Positions 23,363-31,474 of a stretch of 36,695 bases of DNA are shown here, in pieces. The position numbers and the translations under genes are program-made. The notes beneath the pieces were generated by a model. The model saw only the letters and a program-made list of their open reading frames with translations. It did no database searches and was not told the DNA's origin. The stretch covers positions 1 through 36,695 of the forward strand of contig JALRLK010000032.1 of NCBI GenBank assembly GCA_023254495.1, written 5' to 3'. Numbering within the stretch: the first letter of the stretch is position 1; each line of letters starts with the position of its first letter. The DNA comes from Marivivens sp. (lineage in GTDB: Bacteria; Pseudomonadota; Alphaproteobacteria; Rhodobacterales; Rhodobacteraceae).

Positions 23363-24423
23363 CGGCCTGCCAACACCGCCAAGGCTTCCTTGGCAATAAT
23401 GCGTTCCTCATCCGCTTTGACGATATGCACGGGCAGGTTTCCGATCCATTCAAGCCGCGCTGTAATCTTGTCGCGGACTTGGGCCGAGTTTTCGCCGATA
23501 CCGCCGGTAAAGGCGATTGCGTCGATCCCCTCCATCGCGGCGATCATCGAGCCGGCTTGGCGGGCGATCCAATAGCAGAAGTGATCAACCGCGAAGGCAG
23601 CGGCGGGCGAAGTGTCGGCCAGAAGCGCCTTCATGTCTGCAGAGATCCCGGACAGCCCCAGCAAGCCGCTCTGCCTGTTCAACATGGTTTCAGTGGCGGC
23701 GATTCCGTCCTCGGCGGCAAGCCGGAGGACTGCGGCGGCATCGATGTCGCCAGCGCGGGTTCCCATGGGCGGGCCGGATACAGGGGAATAGCCCATGCTG
23801 GTCGCGACCGATCTTCCGTCTCTGATGGCGCAAAGGCTGGCGCCGGCCCCGAGATGGATTGCGAGAAGGCGTTTGGGAAGGGCCGAGCCGAAGCCTTCGA
23901 CTAGGCCGGTATAGCTGAGGCCGTGGAAGCCAAAGCGGCGGATGCCGCGGGCGCGTATCGCCGCGGGAAGGGCGTAGGACGTGGCAAGATCGGACTGACC
24001 TGCATGGAAAGCCGTATCGAAACTTGCGCTTTGCGGCAGGTCGGGCGCTCTAAGGGAAAGGGCCTCGATCCCGGCGAGGGCCGAAGGAATGTGCAATGGC
24101 GCCAGAGTGGTGCAAGAGCGGATAATGCGGAGAGTATCTTCGTCGATCAGGCGGGCTCCTTTGAGGTGCTCCCCCCCATGAACGACCCGGTGTGCCGCGG
24201 CATCATAGCTGCTTATGGGAAAACCCTGCCGCTCCAACTCGGCGAGCAGAAGATCGATCGCGTGGGCATGGTCGGCGGTCGTGACAGTGGCGGATTGCTC
24301 GCCCAGAGTCAGCTTGCCGGTGCCGCCGATCCCGCTGATCTGGCCCGCAATCAGGCGGGATAGGCCGGTGTCGAACACTCCGGCCTTGAGCGACGAAGAG
24401 CCTGCATTGAATACGAGGATCAT
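23359..24423 (-). CDS. ackA: Acetate kinase
   Basis: This 354-residue acetate kinase transfers the phosphate of acetyl phosphate to ADP, giving acetate and ATP. The family start MILVFNAGSSSLK, HRVVHGGEHL, FGFHGLSYTGL, HLGAGASLCAIRDGRSVATSMGYSP and AFTGGIGENSAQVR are visible. The ATG at 24423 overlaps the exporter stop by 4 bp; a frame running upstream to 24888 lies inside that gene and is rejected. It is the last gene of a probable xsc-exporter-ackA operon, so acetyl phosphate from sulfoacetaldehyde could yield ATP directly. Confidence 0.93.
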   Translation of the reverse strand: MILVFNAGSSSLKAGVFDTGLSRLIAGQISGIGGTGKLTLGEQSATVTTADHAHAIDLLLAELERQGFPISSYDAAAHRVVHGGEHLKGARLIDEDTLRIIRSCTTLAPLHIPSALAGIEALSLRAPDLPQSASFDTAFHAGQSDLATSYALPAAIRARGIRRFGFHGLSYTGLVEGFGSALPKRLLAIHLGAGASLCAIRDGRSVATSMGYSPVSGPPMGTRAGDIDAAAVLRLAAEDGIAATETMLNRQSGLLGLSGISADMKALLADTSPAAAFAVDHFCYWIARQAGSMIAAMEGIDAIAFTGGIGENSAQVRDKITARLEWIGNLPVHIVKADEERIIAKEALAVLAGR

Positions 24424-25160
24424 GCCAGCGCCTTCCAAAGCCCAAGGAGCGATAGAACAGCGAGGAGAAGGATCGCGAAGCGGCGGAAATTTTCCGGCGC
24501 GGCATTGAAGAAGTGGCGCGAGCCGAGCCAGAGGCCGATAAGCAGGACGGGCATACTGAGGGCCACGGCCTTGAGCGTGTCGGCCGTGACCATCCCGGCG
24601 GTGCCCATGAGCGGCACGGTCCAGAGATCGAGCAGGGTGAAATAGGCAATCAGAGTGGCGCGGAACGCGGCCGCGCGGATCGGCTGGGCAGCGAAGAAGG
24701 CGGCGACCGAGAGGCCGCCGACCGCGGCGCCGTTGGTCAGGCCCGAGATGATACCGATGCCGAAATGCGCCGCTCCCGAGGCGGCCTCTCTCATGTGCCA
24801 TCCGGCCCAGAGTATCGCACACATGATCAGGATGAATGTCGAAATCACCGCGCGCGCCGCGTCGACGCCGATTCCGGCGAGAAGCCAAATGCCGAGGGGA
24901 ACCCCGATAAAGGCTCCACCAAAGAGATAGAGCACCCGCCGCCAGTCGATATCGGGGCGGATGCCGCGGGCTTGGGCGACGGTGAGGAGGATGTCGCAGA
25001 TCAGGACGACGGGCACGAAATGCAGGGGGTTTGTGACGAGCGAAGCCGAGGAGACCACGAGCGCCGCCATGCCGAAGCCGGAATAGCCGCGAACATAGGC
25101 CGCGCCGAAGAGGGCGACGGCCATCCAGAGCGATTGGAGGGGCGTCAGATCAAAGGGCAA
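24420..25160 (-). CDS. TauE/SafE-family exporter, probable sulfite exporter
   Basis: This membrane protein of about 246 residues has seven or eight TMs (MAVALFGAAYVRGYSGFGMAALVV, FVPVVLICDILLTVAQARG, GAFIGVPLGIWLLAGIG). The SGFG and GG(A)(F)xGVPLG blocks are typical of TauE/SafE. It lies between xsc and ackA, where TauZ/TauE proteins export sulfite released by Xsc. The start is uncertain. A TTG at 25160 (LPFDLTPLQ) fits the family N-terminus, and an ATG lies at 25124. Codons further upstream belong to an intergenic GC-rich repeat. Confidence 0.83.
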   Translation of the reverse strand: MPFDLTPLQSLWMAVALFGAAYVRGYSGFGMAALVVSSASLVTNPLHFVPVVLICDILLTVAQARGIRPDIDWRRVLYLFGGAFIGVPLGIWLLAGIGVDAARAVISTFILIMCAILWAGWHMREAASGAAHFGIGIISGLTNGAAVGGLSVAAFFAAQPIRAAAFRATLIAYFTLLDLWTVPLMGTAGMVTADTLKAVALSMPVLLIGLWLGSRHFFNAAPENFRRFAILLLAVLSLLGLWKALA

Positions 25161-25167
25161 GGGATTT

Positions 25168-25215
25168 GCGGGGGGGCAGCCCCCCGCTCCCCCCGGAGTA
25201 TTTCCGGCCAAAAGA
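25168..25215. repeat. GC hairpin plus GGAGTATTT intergenic element
   Basis: GCGGGGGG-GCAG-CCCCCCGC (25168-25187) forms a perfect 8-bp stem. It is followed by CTCCCCCCGGAGTATTTCCGGCCAAAAGAAG. I recall this CCCCCGGAGTATTT...CCAAAAGAAG string as a very common intergenic element in Rhodobacteraceae genomes. It lies between xsc and the exporter gene and can mimic coding sequence (GNTPGGAGG). It may be a REP-like RNA-stabilising or attenuating element. Confidence 0.6.
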
Positions 25216-25229
25216 AGGCGGCCGGTGGG

Positions 25230-27005
25230 TCATACCTTCTGTGGGCGCATATCGGCGGCGCTGATCCCCGCGACGGCGACGGGCTTTTTCATCGCGTCGC
25301 GGCGGAAGGGTTCGCCGAGTTCTTGGTTGATCATCGCCTCGATGAGCGTTGTCTTGCCGTGCTCCATCTGATCGGTGATCGCCTTGCGGAGCGCTTCGGT
25401 CAGCTCGTCCATTGTCCGAGCGACGACGCCTTGCAGGCCGCAGGCCTTGGCGATGCCGGCGTAGGAGACTTGGGTGTCGAGCTCGGTGCCTACGAAGTTG
25501 TCGTCATACCAGAGGGTCGAGTTGCGCTTTTCGGCGCCCCACTGATAGTTGCGGAAAACGATCTGGGTGATCGCGGGCCATTCGGGGCGGCCGATGGCGG
25601 TAAGTTCGGTGACGGCGATGCCAAAGGCGCCATCGCCCGAGAATCCGACGACTGGCACATCGGGGCAGGCGATCTTGGCGCCGACGACCGAGGGCAGGCC
25701 ATAGCCGCAGGGGCCGAAGAGGCCGGGGGCGAGGTATTTGCGGCCAGATTCGAACGAAGGGTAGGCGTTGCCGATGGCGCAGTTGTTGCCGATGTCGGAG
25801 GAGATGATCGCCTCTTTCGGCAGGGCCGACTGGATCGCCCGCCAGGCCATGCGGGGGCTCATCCATTCGGGTTTGGCGGCGCGGGCGCGCTGGTTCCAGG
25901 TGGTGCCTGGATCGTCATCCTCGTGATCCATCGAGGAGAGCTGCTGGGCCCAGGTGGATTTCTTGGTGGCGATGGTGGCGCGGCGCTCGGCGCGGCCCGC
26001 GTCGCCCGCTTTGGGCGAGAGGCGGTCCATGATGCCACGGGCAACCTTGGCGGCATCGCCGATGATGCCGACGCTGATCTTCTTGGTAAGGCCGATCCGG
26101 TCGGGGTTGATATCGACCTGAATGATCTTGGCCTCGCGGGGCCAGTAGTCGATGCCATAGCCCGGCAGGGTCGAGAAGGGATTGAGGCGGGTGCCGAGGC
26201 AGAGGACCACATCGGCCTGAGAGATGAGCTCCATCGCCGCTTTCGAGCCGTTATAGCCCAAGGGGCCAGCGAAGAGGGGGTGCGAGCCGGGGAAGGCGTC
26301 GTTGTGCTGATAGCCGACGCAGACGGGTGCATCGAGGCGTTCGGCAAGGCGCATCGAATCCGGGATCGCGCCGCCGAGGACGACGCCCGCGCCGTTGAGG
26401 ATCACCGGGAACTTTGCCGAAGAGAGGAGGTCGGCGGCCTTTTGCACGGCTTCTTCACCGCCCGAGGGGCGCTCGAACTCGACGATAGCGGGCAGGTCGA
26501 TGTCGATCACCTGGGTCCAGAAATCGCGGGGCATGTTGATCTGCGCCGGGGCCGAGGCGCGGCGGGCGTTGAGGATCACGCGGTTGAGGACTTCGGCCAC
26601 GCGCGAGGGATCGCGCACCTCTTCCTGATAGGCGACCATCTCTTCGAACATCGCCATCTGCTCGACTTCCTGAAAGCCGCCCTGACCCATGGTCTTGTTG
26701 GCGGCTTGCGGGGTGACGAGAAGAAGGGGCGTGTGGTTCCAATAAGCGGTTTTCACGGCTGTGACGAAGTTGGCGATGCCGGGGCCGTTTTGGGCGATCA
26801 TCATCGACATTTTGCCCGAAGCGCGGGTGTAGCCATCGGCCATCATCCCGCCGGAGCCCTCGTGGGCGCAATCCCAGAAATTGATGCCCGCCTGCGGGAA
26901 GAGATCCGAGATTGGCATGAATGCCGAGCCGATGATGCCGAAAGCATCCGTGATTCCGTGCATTTGGAGGACTTTGACGAAGGCCTCTTCGGTGGTCATT
27001 TTCAT
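25230..27005 (-). CDS. xsc: Sulfoacetaldehyde acetyltransferase
   Basis: This 591-residue thiamine-diphosphate enzyme converts sulfoacetaldehyde plus phosphate to acetyl phosphate and sulfite. Visible are the N-terminal TTEEAFVKVLQMHGITDAFGIIGSAFMPISDLFP, the cofactor glutamate region (DCAHEGSGGMMADGYTRASG), the central NAD-like domain and the ThDP-binding GDGAFGIAVTELTAIGR...NYQWGAEKRNS of Xsc proteins. The ATG at 27005 follows AAGGAAACCACC; a frame opening at 27038 is not needed. Paired CTGGCC repeats lie 77-110 bp upstream. It heads the probable xsc-exporter-ackA operon. Confidence 0.95.
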   Translation of the reverse strand: MKMTTEEAFVKVLQMHGITDAFGIIGSAFMPISDLFPQAGINFWDCAHEGSGGMMADGYTRASGKMSMMIAQNGPGIANFVTAVKTAYWNHTPLLLVTPQAANKTMGQGGFQEVEQMAMFEEMVAYQEEVRDPSRVAEVLNRVILNARRASAPAQINMPRDFWTQVIDIDLPAIVEFERPSGGEEAVQKAADLLSSAKFPVILNGAGVVLGGAIPDSMRLAERLDAPVCVGYQHNDAFPGSHPLFAGPLGYNGSKAAMELISQADVVLCLGTRLNPFSTLPGYGIDYWPREAKIIQVDINPDRIGLTKKISVGIIGDAAKVARGIMDRLSPKAGDAGRAERRATIATKKSTWAQQLSSMDHEDDDPGTTWNQRARAAKPEWMSPRMAWRAIQSALPKEAIISSDIGNNCAIGNAYPSFESGRKYLAPGLFGPCGYGLPSVVGAKIACPDVPVVGFSGDGAFGIAVTELTAIGRPEWPAITQIVFRNYQWGAEKRNSTLWYDDNFVGTELDTQVSYAGIAKACGLQGVVARTMDELTEALRKAITDQMEHGKTTLIEAMINQELGEPFRRDAMKKPVAVAGISAADMRPQKV

Positions 27006-27081
27006 GGTGGTTTCCTTCACAATAACGGGCCCGCGCATGGCAGGCTTTGGCCGACACCATAGTGTTTGCCATTGCGTCCGG

Positions 27082-27114
27082 TTAGGGCCAGATGGGGAGG
27101 GGGAATAAGGCCAA
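27082..27114 (-). promoter_or_regulatory. Paired direct repeat upstream of xsc (TauR-type operator)
   Basis: Read on the minus strand, TTGGCCTTAT (27114-27105) and CTGGCCCTAA (27091-27082) form a direct repeat with 23-bp spacing. Both resemble the CTGGACYTAA repeat that I recall for TauR in Rhodobacter capsulatus. The same pattern precedes tpa at the same spacing and the tauR/rhodanese region at 22 bp. Confidence 0.6.
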
Positions 27115-28581
27115 TTACCGTGAGAGAGCCTTGGTCGCCGCCGCGATCAAGGCAACACCCTCCCGAATTCGGTTGGCAGGGATCGAGGAATAGGCGAGGC
27201 GGTAGAAATTTCTCGGCTGGTCAGGTCCGGCAAAGAAGCTTTCTCCTGGTTCGATCAGCACCGATTGTTCCCGAAGTCTGGAGGCGAGTTCCGAAGTGTC
27301 GACACCCTCGGGCGCCTTCATCCAGACCGAAGAGCCGCCGAAGGTGGCCTGTCCGGCGACGGTCAGGCCGAATTCGGCAATAGCCGCATCAAGCACCCGC
27401 CGGCGTTCGAGATAGGCGCGCGACATGCGCCGGATCAGCGCGTCGTAGTGGCCGAGCGAGAGGAAATAGGCAACCGTGCGCTGAATATGGCCTGGGGGAT
27501 GGCGCAGCACGCTAGCGCGGAGCGCGCGGGCCTCGCGGATGAAGGGGGCGGGGCCGACGAGATAGCCGAGGCGGAGACCGGGAAAGAGGGATTTCGAGAA
27601 GCTGCCGACATAGATGACGCGGCCTTCGCGATCGAGCGACTTGAGGGCGGGCGATGGCGGATTGAGGAAGGACATCTCGAATTCATAGTCGTCCTCGACG
27701 ATCAGGAAATCGTCTCGCATGGCGCGGGCGAGGAGCGCCTTGCGGCGCGAGAGCGGCATGGTCGTAGTGGTCGGGCACTGGTGCGAGGGGGTTGTGTAGA
27801 CCACGTCGACCCCCTCGGGCAGCATCGCCGGATTCAGACCCTGCGCGTCGATGGGAACGGTGGCCAGTTGACAGCGCGACTGGGTGAGGATCGAGCGTAG
27901 GGCGGGATAGGAGGGGTCTTCGATGGCCGCCATCCGGCGTTGGTTCAGCAGTACTTGCGCGGTGAGCCAGAGGGCGTTCTGGGCGCCGAGGGTGACGAGG
28001 ATTTCGTCGGGGCCCGCGAGGATGCCGCGGCGGGGGAGCGTCTGACGCGAGATGAATTCCACCAGTTTGAGATCGTCGGCGGCGTAGTAATCGGTCGTCA
28101 ATGCGCTGAAATCGCGCTTGCCCAATGCCTGAACAGCGCAGAGGCGCCAGTTGGCGGCATCGAACAGGGTCTGGTCGGCCTGGCCGTAGATGAAAGGATA
28201 GCGATAGCTGGCCCAGTCGGCAGGCTTATCGGGGCCAAGCGAGGCGGTGACGCGATGGCCGAGGATACGCGCCCAGTCGACATTGCCGCTGCCAGCGGGG
28301 GCGGCGGGGAAAGACGGCGGTTCGGGGGCATTTTCGGACACGAAATAGCCCGAACGCCCCTTGGACGAGAGATAATCATCGGCCATCAGTTCGGTATAGG
28401 CGAGGGTCACCGTGATCCGGCTCACCCCCAGATGTTCGGCCAGATGGCGCGAGGAGGGCAGGCGCTCGCCCCGGCGAAAGCGGCCATCAAGGATGCCTTG
28501 AGCCACCATCTGCTGGATCTGCGATTGCAGCGTGCCCTCGGCAGCGGGATCGAGGAAGAAGGATTCCGGCGAGATCGCCAT
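27115..28581 (-). CDS. tauR: TauR, MocR-type transcriptional regulator of taurine genes
   Basis: This 488-residue fusion has a GntR winged helix (about 15-80, LQSQIQQMVAQGILDGRFRRGERLPSSRHLAEHLGVSRITVTLAY) and a PLP-dependent aminotransferase-like domain (about 115-480). The PLP-binding Lys is in YVGSFSKSLFPGLRLGYL, and IVEDDYEFEMS is typical of MocR proteins. MocR proteins usually sense amines or amino acids through PLP, here presumably taurine or a derivative. It sits directly upstream of xsc on the same strand. Its stop touches the distal operator-like repeat. Its own start is preceded by another repeat pair. Confidence 0.9.
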   Translation of the reverse strand: MAISPESFFLDPAAEGTLQSQIQQMVAQGILDGRFRRGERLPSSRHLAEHLGVSRITVTLAYTELMADDYLSSKGRSGYFVSENAPEPPSFPAAPAGSGNVDWARILGHRVTASLGPDKPADWASYRYPFIYGQADQTLFDAANWRLCAVQALGKRDFSALTTDYYAADDLKLVEFISRQTLPRRGILAGPDEILVTLGAQNALWLTAQVLLNQRRMAAIEDPSYPALRSILTQSRCQLATVPIDAQGLNPAMLPEGVDVVYTTPSHQCPTTTTMPLSRRKALLARAMRDDFLIVEDDYEFEMSFLNPPSPALKSLDREGRVIYVGSFSKSLFPGLRLGYLVGPAPFIREARALRASVLRHPPGHIQRTVAYFLSLGHYDALIRRMSRAYLERRRVLDAAIAEFGLTVAGQATFGGSSVWMKAPEGVDTSELASRLREQSVLIEPGESFFAGPDQPRNFYRLAYSSIPANRIREGVALIAAATKALSR

Positions 28582-28589
28582 TCGGGCCT

Positions 28590-28621
28590 CTGGACTGATT
28601 GCCGGAGTAGGCTGGACTTAT
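28590..28621 (+). promoter_or_regulatory. Paired CTGGACT direct repeat between tauR and the rhodanese gene
   Basis: CTGGACTGAT (28590-28599) and CTGGACTTAT (28612-28621) repeat with 22-bp spacing, matching the pairs before xsc and tpa. The repeats start 9 bp before the tauR start. In plus orientation they face the rhodanese gene, 84 bp downstream. TauR could therefore repress itself, activate the rhodanese gene, or both. Confidence 0.6.
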
Positions 28622-28704
28622 CTGCGGTGGTTCGTCAAGCGAAGCATCTTTCGCATGGGCAAGTGCGCTCCTATATTCGCCTCACCAACCCCCGGAGGAC
28701 CGAT

Positions 28705-29097
28705 ATGAAGACCGTCAAAGATATGCTTGCCGCTGCCAAAGCCAGCGTTCCGCGCCTGAGCCGCGCGCAGGTAGAGGACATGGTGAACAACCATGGCGCC
28801 GTGGTGATCGACGTGCGCGATGCGCCCGAGCTTGAGCAGAATGGCAAGATCCCCGGCTCGGTTCATATCCCCCGCGGGATGCTGGAGTTTCGCGCCGATG
28901 AAGAGACCCCGTTCCACAATCCGGTGATGCAAAAGGATCGCCCGGTGATCCTGCATTGCGCTTCGGGTGGCCGTTCGGCCCTCGCAGGCAAGCTCCTTCA
29001 GGAGATGGGCTATGAGCGCGTCTTCAACCTTGGCGGTTTCAAGGATTGGGTCGAGGCCGGCGGGCCGGTCGAGAAGCTGACCGACCAAGGGATTTAG
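28705..29097 (+). CDS. Single-domain rhodanese-like sulfurtransferase
   Basis: This 130-residue rhodanese protein has the substrate-domain strand AVVIDVRDAPEL, the CH2 region GKIPGSVHIPRGMLEF and the active-site loop HCASGGRSAL with its nucleophilic Cys. NLGGFKDWVEAGGPV closes the domain. The ATG at 28705 follows GGAGG; the much longer frame to the left is antisense to tauR and rejected. It is divergent from tauR and downstream of a TauR-type repeat pair, so it may be part of the taurine response. A role in sulfite or thiosulfate handling is plausible but not shown. It is convergent with the GNAT gene, with 3 bp between stops. Confidence 0.9.
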   Translation: MKTVKDMLAAAKASVPRLSRAQVEDMVNNHGAVVIDVRDAPELEQNGKIPGSVHIPRGMLEFRADEETPFHNPVMQKDRPVILHCASGGRSALAGKLLQEMGYERVFNLGGFKDWVEAGGPVEKLTDQGI

Positions 29098-29100
29098 GGC

Positions 29101-29799
29101 CTAGCCCTTCACCGAAAGGGGCGTCTTCTGGCGCCCCTTTTCGTCGAAATTGGCTGGGTCCAACCAGCGTTCGAAACGCGCCTTTTGGGCGGGCCAATCC
29201 TTGTCGATGATCGCAAACCACGCGGTATCGCGGTTGCGGCCCTTGTAGTGGGTCGCTTGCCGGAAAGTGCCTTCGTAGGAAAAGCCCAAGCGCTCCGCCG
29301 CCGCCCGCGAGGGGCCGTTGAGCGCATCGCATTTCCATTCGTAGCGGCGATAGCCGAGTTCATCGAACACCTGCGCCATCATCAGATACATCGCCTCGGT
29401 CGACATGGCGGTGCGTTGGAGTCGGGGCGAGAGATGGATGTGGCCCACCTCAATGGCCCCGTTCGCAGGGTCAATCCGCAGGTAGGAAGCAAGGCCGACA
29501 GGCTGCCCCTCGTGATCGAGGATCGTATGGAACTGCGGGTCGTCGCCCGTGCAGGTCCGCTCCATCCATGCCTTGAGTTCGCCTGCCGATCCAAAGGGGC
29601 CATAGGGCAGATAGGTCCAGTTGCGGCCGTCTGCATCGAGGCAGAAGGCCGCGAACAGCGCATCGGCATGGGCCGCGGGGTCGGTCGGAACGATTGTCAC
29701 AAGCCGCCCCACCATCGGGCTGCGCGGCGGGCGCGGGCTCGGTAGCGAAACGTCGAGCGGATCGCCAATCGGTTGGCCGAGGTCGTTGGTGCGGGTCAT
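29101..29799 (-). CDS. GNAT-family N-acetyltransferase (RimJ/RimL-like)
   Basis: This 232-residue acetyltransferase shows GRLVTIVPTDPAAHADALFAAF, the central IEVGHIHLSPRLQRTAMSTEAMYLMM (acetyl-CoA-binding strand and helix) and YEWKCDALNGPSRAAAERLGFSYEGTFRQA, typical of the Acetyltransf_3 type. Such proteins acetylate amines or protein N-termini; the substrate cannot be deduced. GGAGCCGCC precedes the ATG. It lies downstream of tpa, but the tpa terminator separates them. Confidence 0.88.
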   Translation of the reverse strand: MTRTNDLGQPIGDPLDVSLPSPRPPRSPMVGRLVTIVPTDPAAHADALFAAFCLDADGRNWTYLPYGPFGSAGELKAWMERTCTGDDPQFHTILDHEGQPVGLASYLRIDPANGAIEVGHIHLSPRLQRTAMSTEAMYLMMAQVFDELGYRRYEWKCDALNGPSRAAAERLGFSYEGTFRQATHYKGRNRDTAWFAIIDKDWPAQKARFERWLDPANFDEKGRQKTPLSVKG

Positions 29800-29814
29800 G
29801 GCGGCTCCAATAGA

Positions 29815-29841
29815 AAAGGCCCGGCGCGGGGCCGGGCCTTT
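29815..29841 (-). terminator. Rho-independent terminator of tpa
   Basis: On the minus strand AAAGGCCCGGC (29841-29831) pairs perfectly with GCCGGGCCTTT (29825-29815) around a 5-nt loop. It lies 15 bp after the tpa stop; the stem ends in TTTT. Confidence 0.82.
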
Positions 29842-29855
29842 GGGTCTTTCGAGGG

Positions 29856-31238
29856 TCAGCCCAGAACGGTCGTCAGGGCGTTGTCGACAGCGGCGGTGAT
29901 CTCGTCAACGTCGCTCGCCTTGGCGATCAGCGGCGGGGCGAAGAGAAGCGTGTTATTTGCGCCGGGGATCGAGCGGTTGGTCATGCCGATGATAACGCCC
30001 TGCTTGTTCACCTCGGCGACGATGGCCGCGCAGGTCTTTTCATCCAGCGGCTCGCGGGTCGCGCGATCTTTCACAAGCTCGGCGCCACCGAAGAGGCCCT
30101 TGCCACGCACACAGCCGATCGCGGCGTGCTTGTCGGCCAGCGCGTTGAGGTTGCCCATCAGGCGCTCGCCCATCCGCTCGGAATTGCCCAAGAGGTCTTC
30201 CTCTTCGAGTATCGACATATTCTCAAGCGCCGCAGCGGGGCCGGCGGTGCAGCCGCCGAAGGTCGAGATATCGCGGAAATAGCCGAGGATATCGGTCTCG
30301 TCCTTGAACTGCTCGAACACCGCCTCGGTGGTCACGCAGCAGGAAATCGCTGCATAGCCCGAGGCCACGCCCTTGGCCATGGTCACAATATCGGGCTTGA
30401 TGCCGTATTGCTGATAGCCAAACCACTTGCCGGTCCGGCCCATGCCGCAAACGACCTCGTCGATGTGCAGAAGGATGTCATACTTCTTGCAGATCTCCTG
30501 CACCTTCTCCCAATAGCCCTTGGGCGGGGTGATGGCGCCGCCACCGGCGGTGATGGGCTCAAGGCAGAGCGAGCCGATGGTGTCGGGGCCTTCGCGCAGG
30601 ATGACCTTTTCGATCTCGAGCGCGGCGAGCTCGCCGTAGTTATCGCCGGCAAGCTCTTTCTGGGCCTGATACTCGCTGCAATGCGGGACCATCACGAATT
30701 CCGGCACGAAGGGGCCATACATCGCGTTGCGCTCTTGCTGGCCGCCGGCCGACATGGTGGCGATGGTGCCGCCGTGATAGTCGCGGTCGCGGTAGAGGAT
30801 CTTGCGCTTCTTGCCGCCATGGACCTTGTGGGCAATCTGGCGGACCATCTTGAAGGCCTTCTCGTTGGCCTCGGAGCCCGAGTTGGCATAGTAGACGCGG
30901 GCCATGCCGGGCATCTTCTCGATCAGGCGCTCGGCGAATTGCGCCGAGGGAACGGTGCCGAAGGCGCCGCCCCAAAAGTTCATCTTGAGGATCTGGTCGC
31001 GCACGGCGTTGGCGATGCGCTCGCGGCCGTAGCCCACGTTGACGGTCCAGACGCCGCCCGAGACTGCATCAAGGAATTCGCGGCCCGCGATATCCCAGAT
31101 CCGAAGGCCCTTGCCCTCGACCATGATGCGCGGGTCGATGCGCTCGAATTGCTTGTGCTGAACGAGGTGATGCCAGACGTGTGCGCGGTCGGCCTCGATC
31201 ACCGCGCGGGGATCGTTGGAGAGGCTGTGAGTGTCCAT
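29856..31238 (-). CDS. tpa: Taurine:pyruvate aminotransferase
   Basis: This 460-residue class III PLP aminotransferase moves the amino group of taurine to pyruvate, giving sulfoacetaldehyde and alanine. Visible are FLDAVSGGVWTVNVGYG, YYANSGSEANEKAFKM (phosphate-binding), RDRDYHGGTIATM, LHIDEVVCGMGRTGKWFGYQ and the PLP-Lys in VTMAKGVASGYA. The presence of xsc, tauR and the exporter supports taurine over other omega-amino acids. GGAAGGAAAACC precedes the ATG. A TauR-type repeat pair lies about 100-133 bp upstream. It is transcribed alone. Confidence 0.92.
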   Translation of the reverse strand: MDTHSLSNDPRAVIEADRAHVWHHLVQHKQFERIDPRIMVEGKGLRIWDIAGREFLDAVSGGVWTVNVGYGRERIANAVRDQILKMNFWGGAFGTVPSAQFAERLIEKMPGMARVYYANSGSEANEKAFKMVRQIAHKVHGGKKRKILYRDRDYHGGTIATMSAGGQQERNAMYGPFVPEFVMVPHCSEYQAQKELAGDNYGELAALEIEKVILREGPDTIGSLCLEPITAGGGAITPPKGYWEKVQEICKKYDILLHIDEVVCGMGRTGKWFGYQQYGIKPDIVTMAKGVASGYAAISCCVTTEAVFEQFKDETDILGYFRDISTFGGCTAGPAAALENMSILEEEDLLGNSERMGERLMGNLNALADKHAAIGCVRGKGLFGGAELVKDRATREPLDEKTCAAIVAEVNKQGVIIGMTNRSIPGANNTLLFAPPLIAKASDVDEITAAVDNALTTVLG

Positions 31239-31338
31239 TGGTTTTCCTTCCCGGGGAACGCGAAAATGCCGGCCGGACGAATCCGGCGGCTGATGGAGGA
31301 TTTCTGCGGGCAGTTTGCCGCCAGAGCAAGGGTTGGCG

Positions 31339-31371
31339 TTATGGCCAGTTGGAAATGATGAATAGGTCCAG
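31339..31371 (-). promoter_or_regulatory. Paired direct repeat upstream of tpa (TauR-type operator)
   Basis: On the minus strand CTGGACCTAT (31371-31362) and CTGGCCATAA (31348-31339) repeat with 23-bp spacing. The first matches the remembered TauR motif CTGGACYTAA in nine of ten positions. The location, about 100-133 bp before the tpa start, suits an activator. Confidence 0.62.
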
Positions 31372-31417
31372 AAAGTCGTGTCGGCTGATGTGGAGCGAAA
31401 ATGTGTTGTCCCGGCCC

Positions 31418-31448
31418 TTGACCTTCCAGTGACTGGAAGGCCTAGATG
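31418..31448 (+). promoter_or_regulatory. CueR-type copper promoter of copA
   Basis: A -35 TTGACC (31418-31423) and a -10-like TAGATG (31443-31448) are separated by 19 bp, the over-long spacer typical of MerR-family promoters. The spacer contains CCTTCCAGTGACTGGAAGG (31422-31440), an inverted repeat almost identical in form to known CueR boxes. The copA start is at 31475. Confidence 0.9.
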
Positions 31449-31474
31449 GTGGGTCAGGTTTGAGAGGATGAGCC

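Noticed and set aside
24513-27062. 849-residue frame opposite xsc and the exporter
   Set aside because: Covers two well-supported genes on the other strand and has shadow composition.
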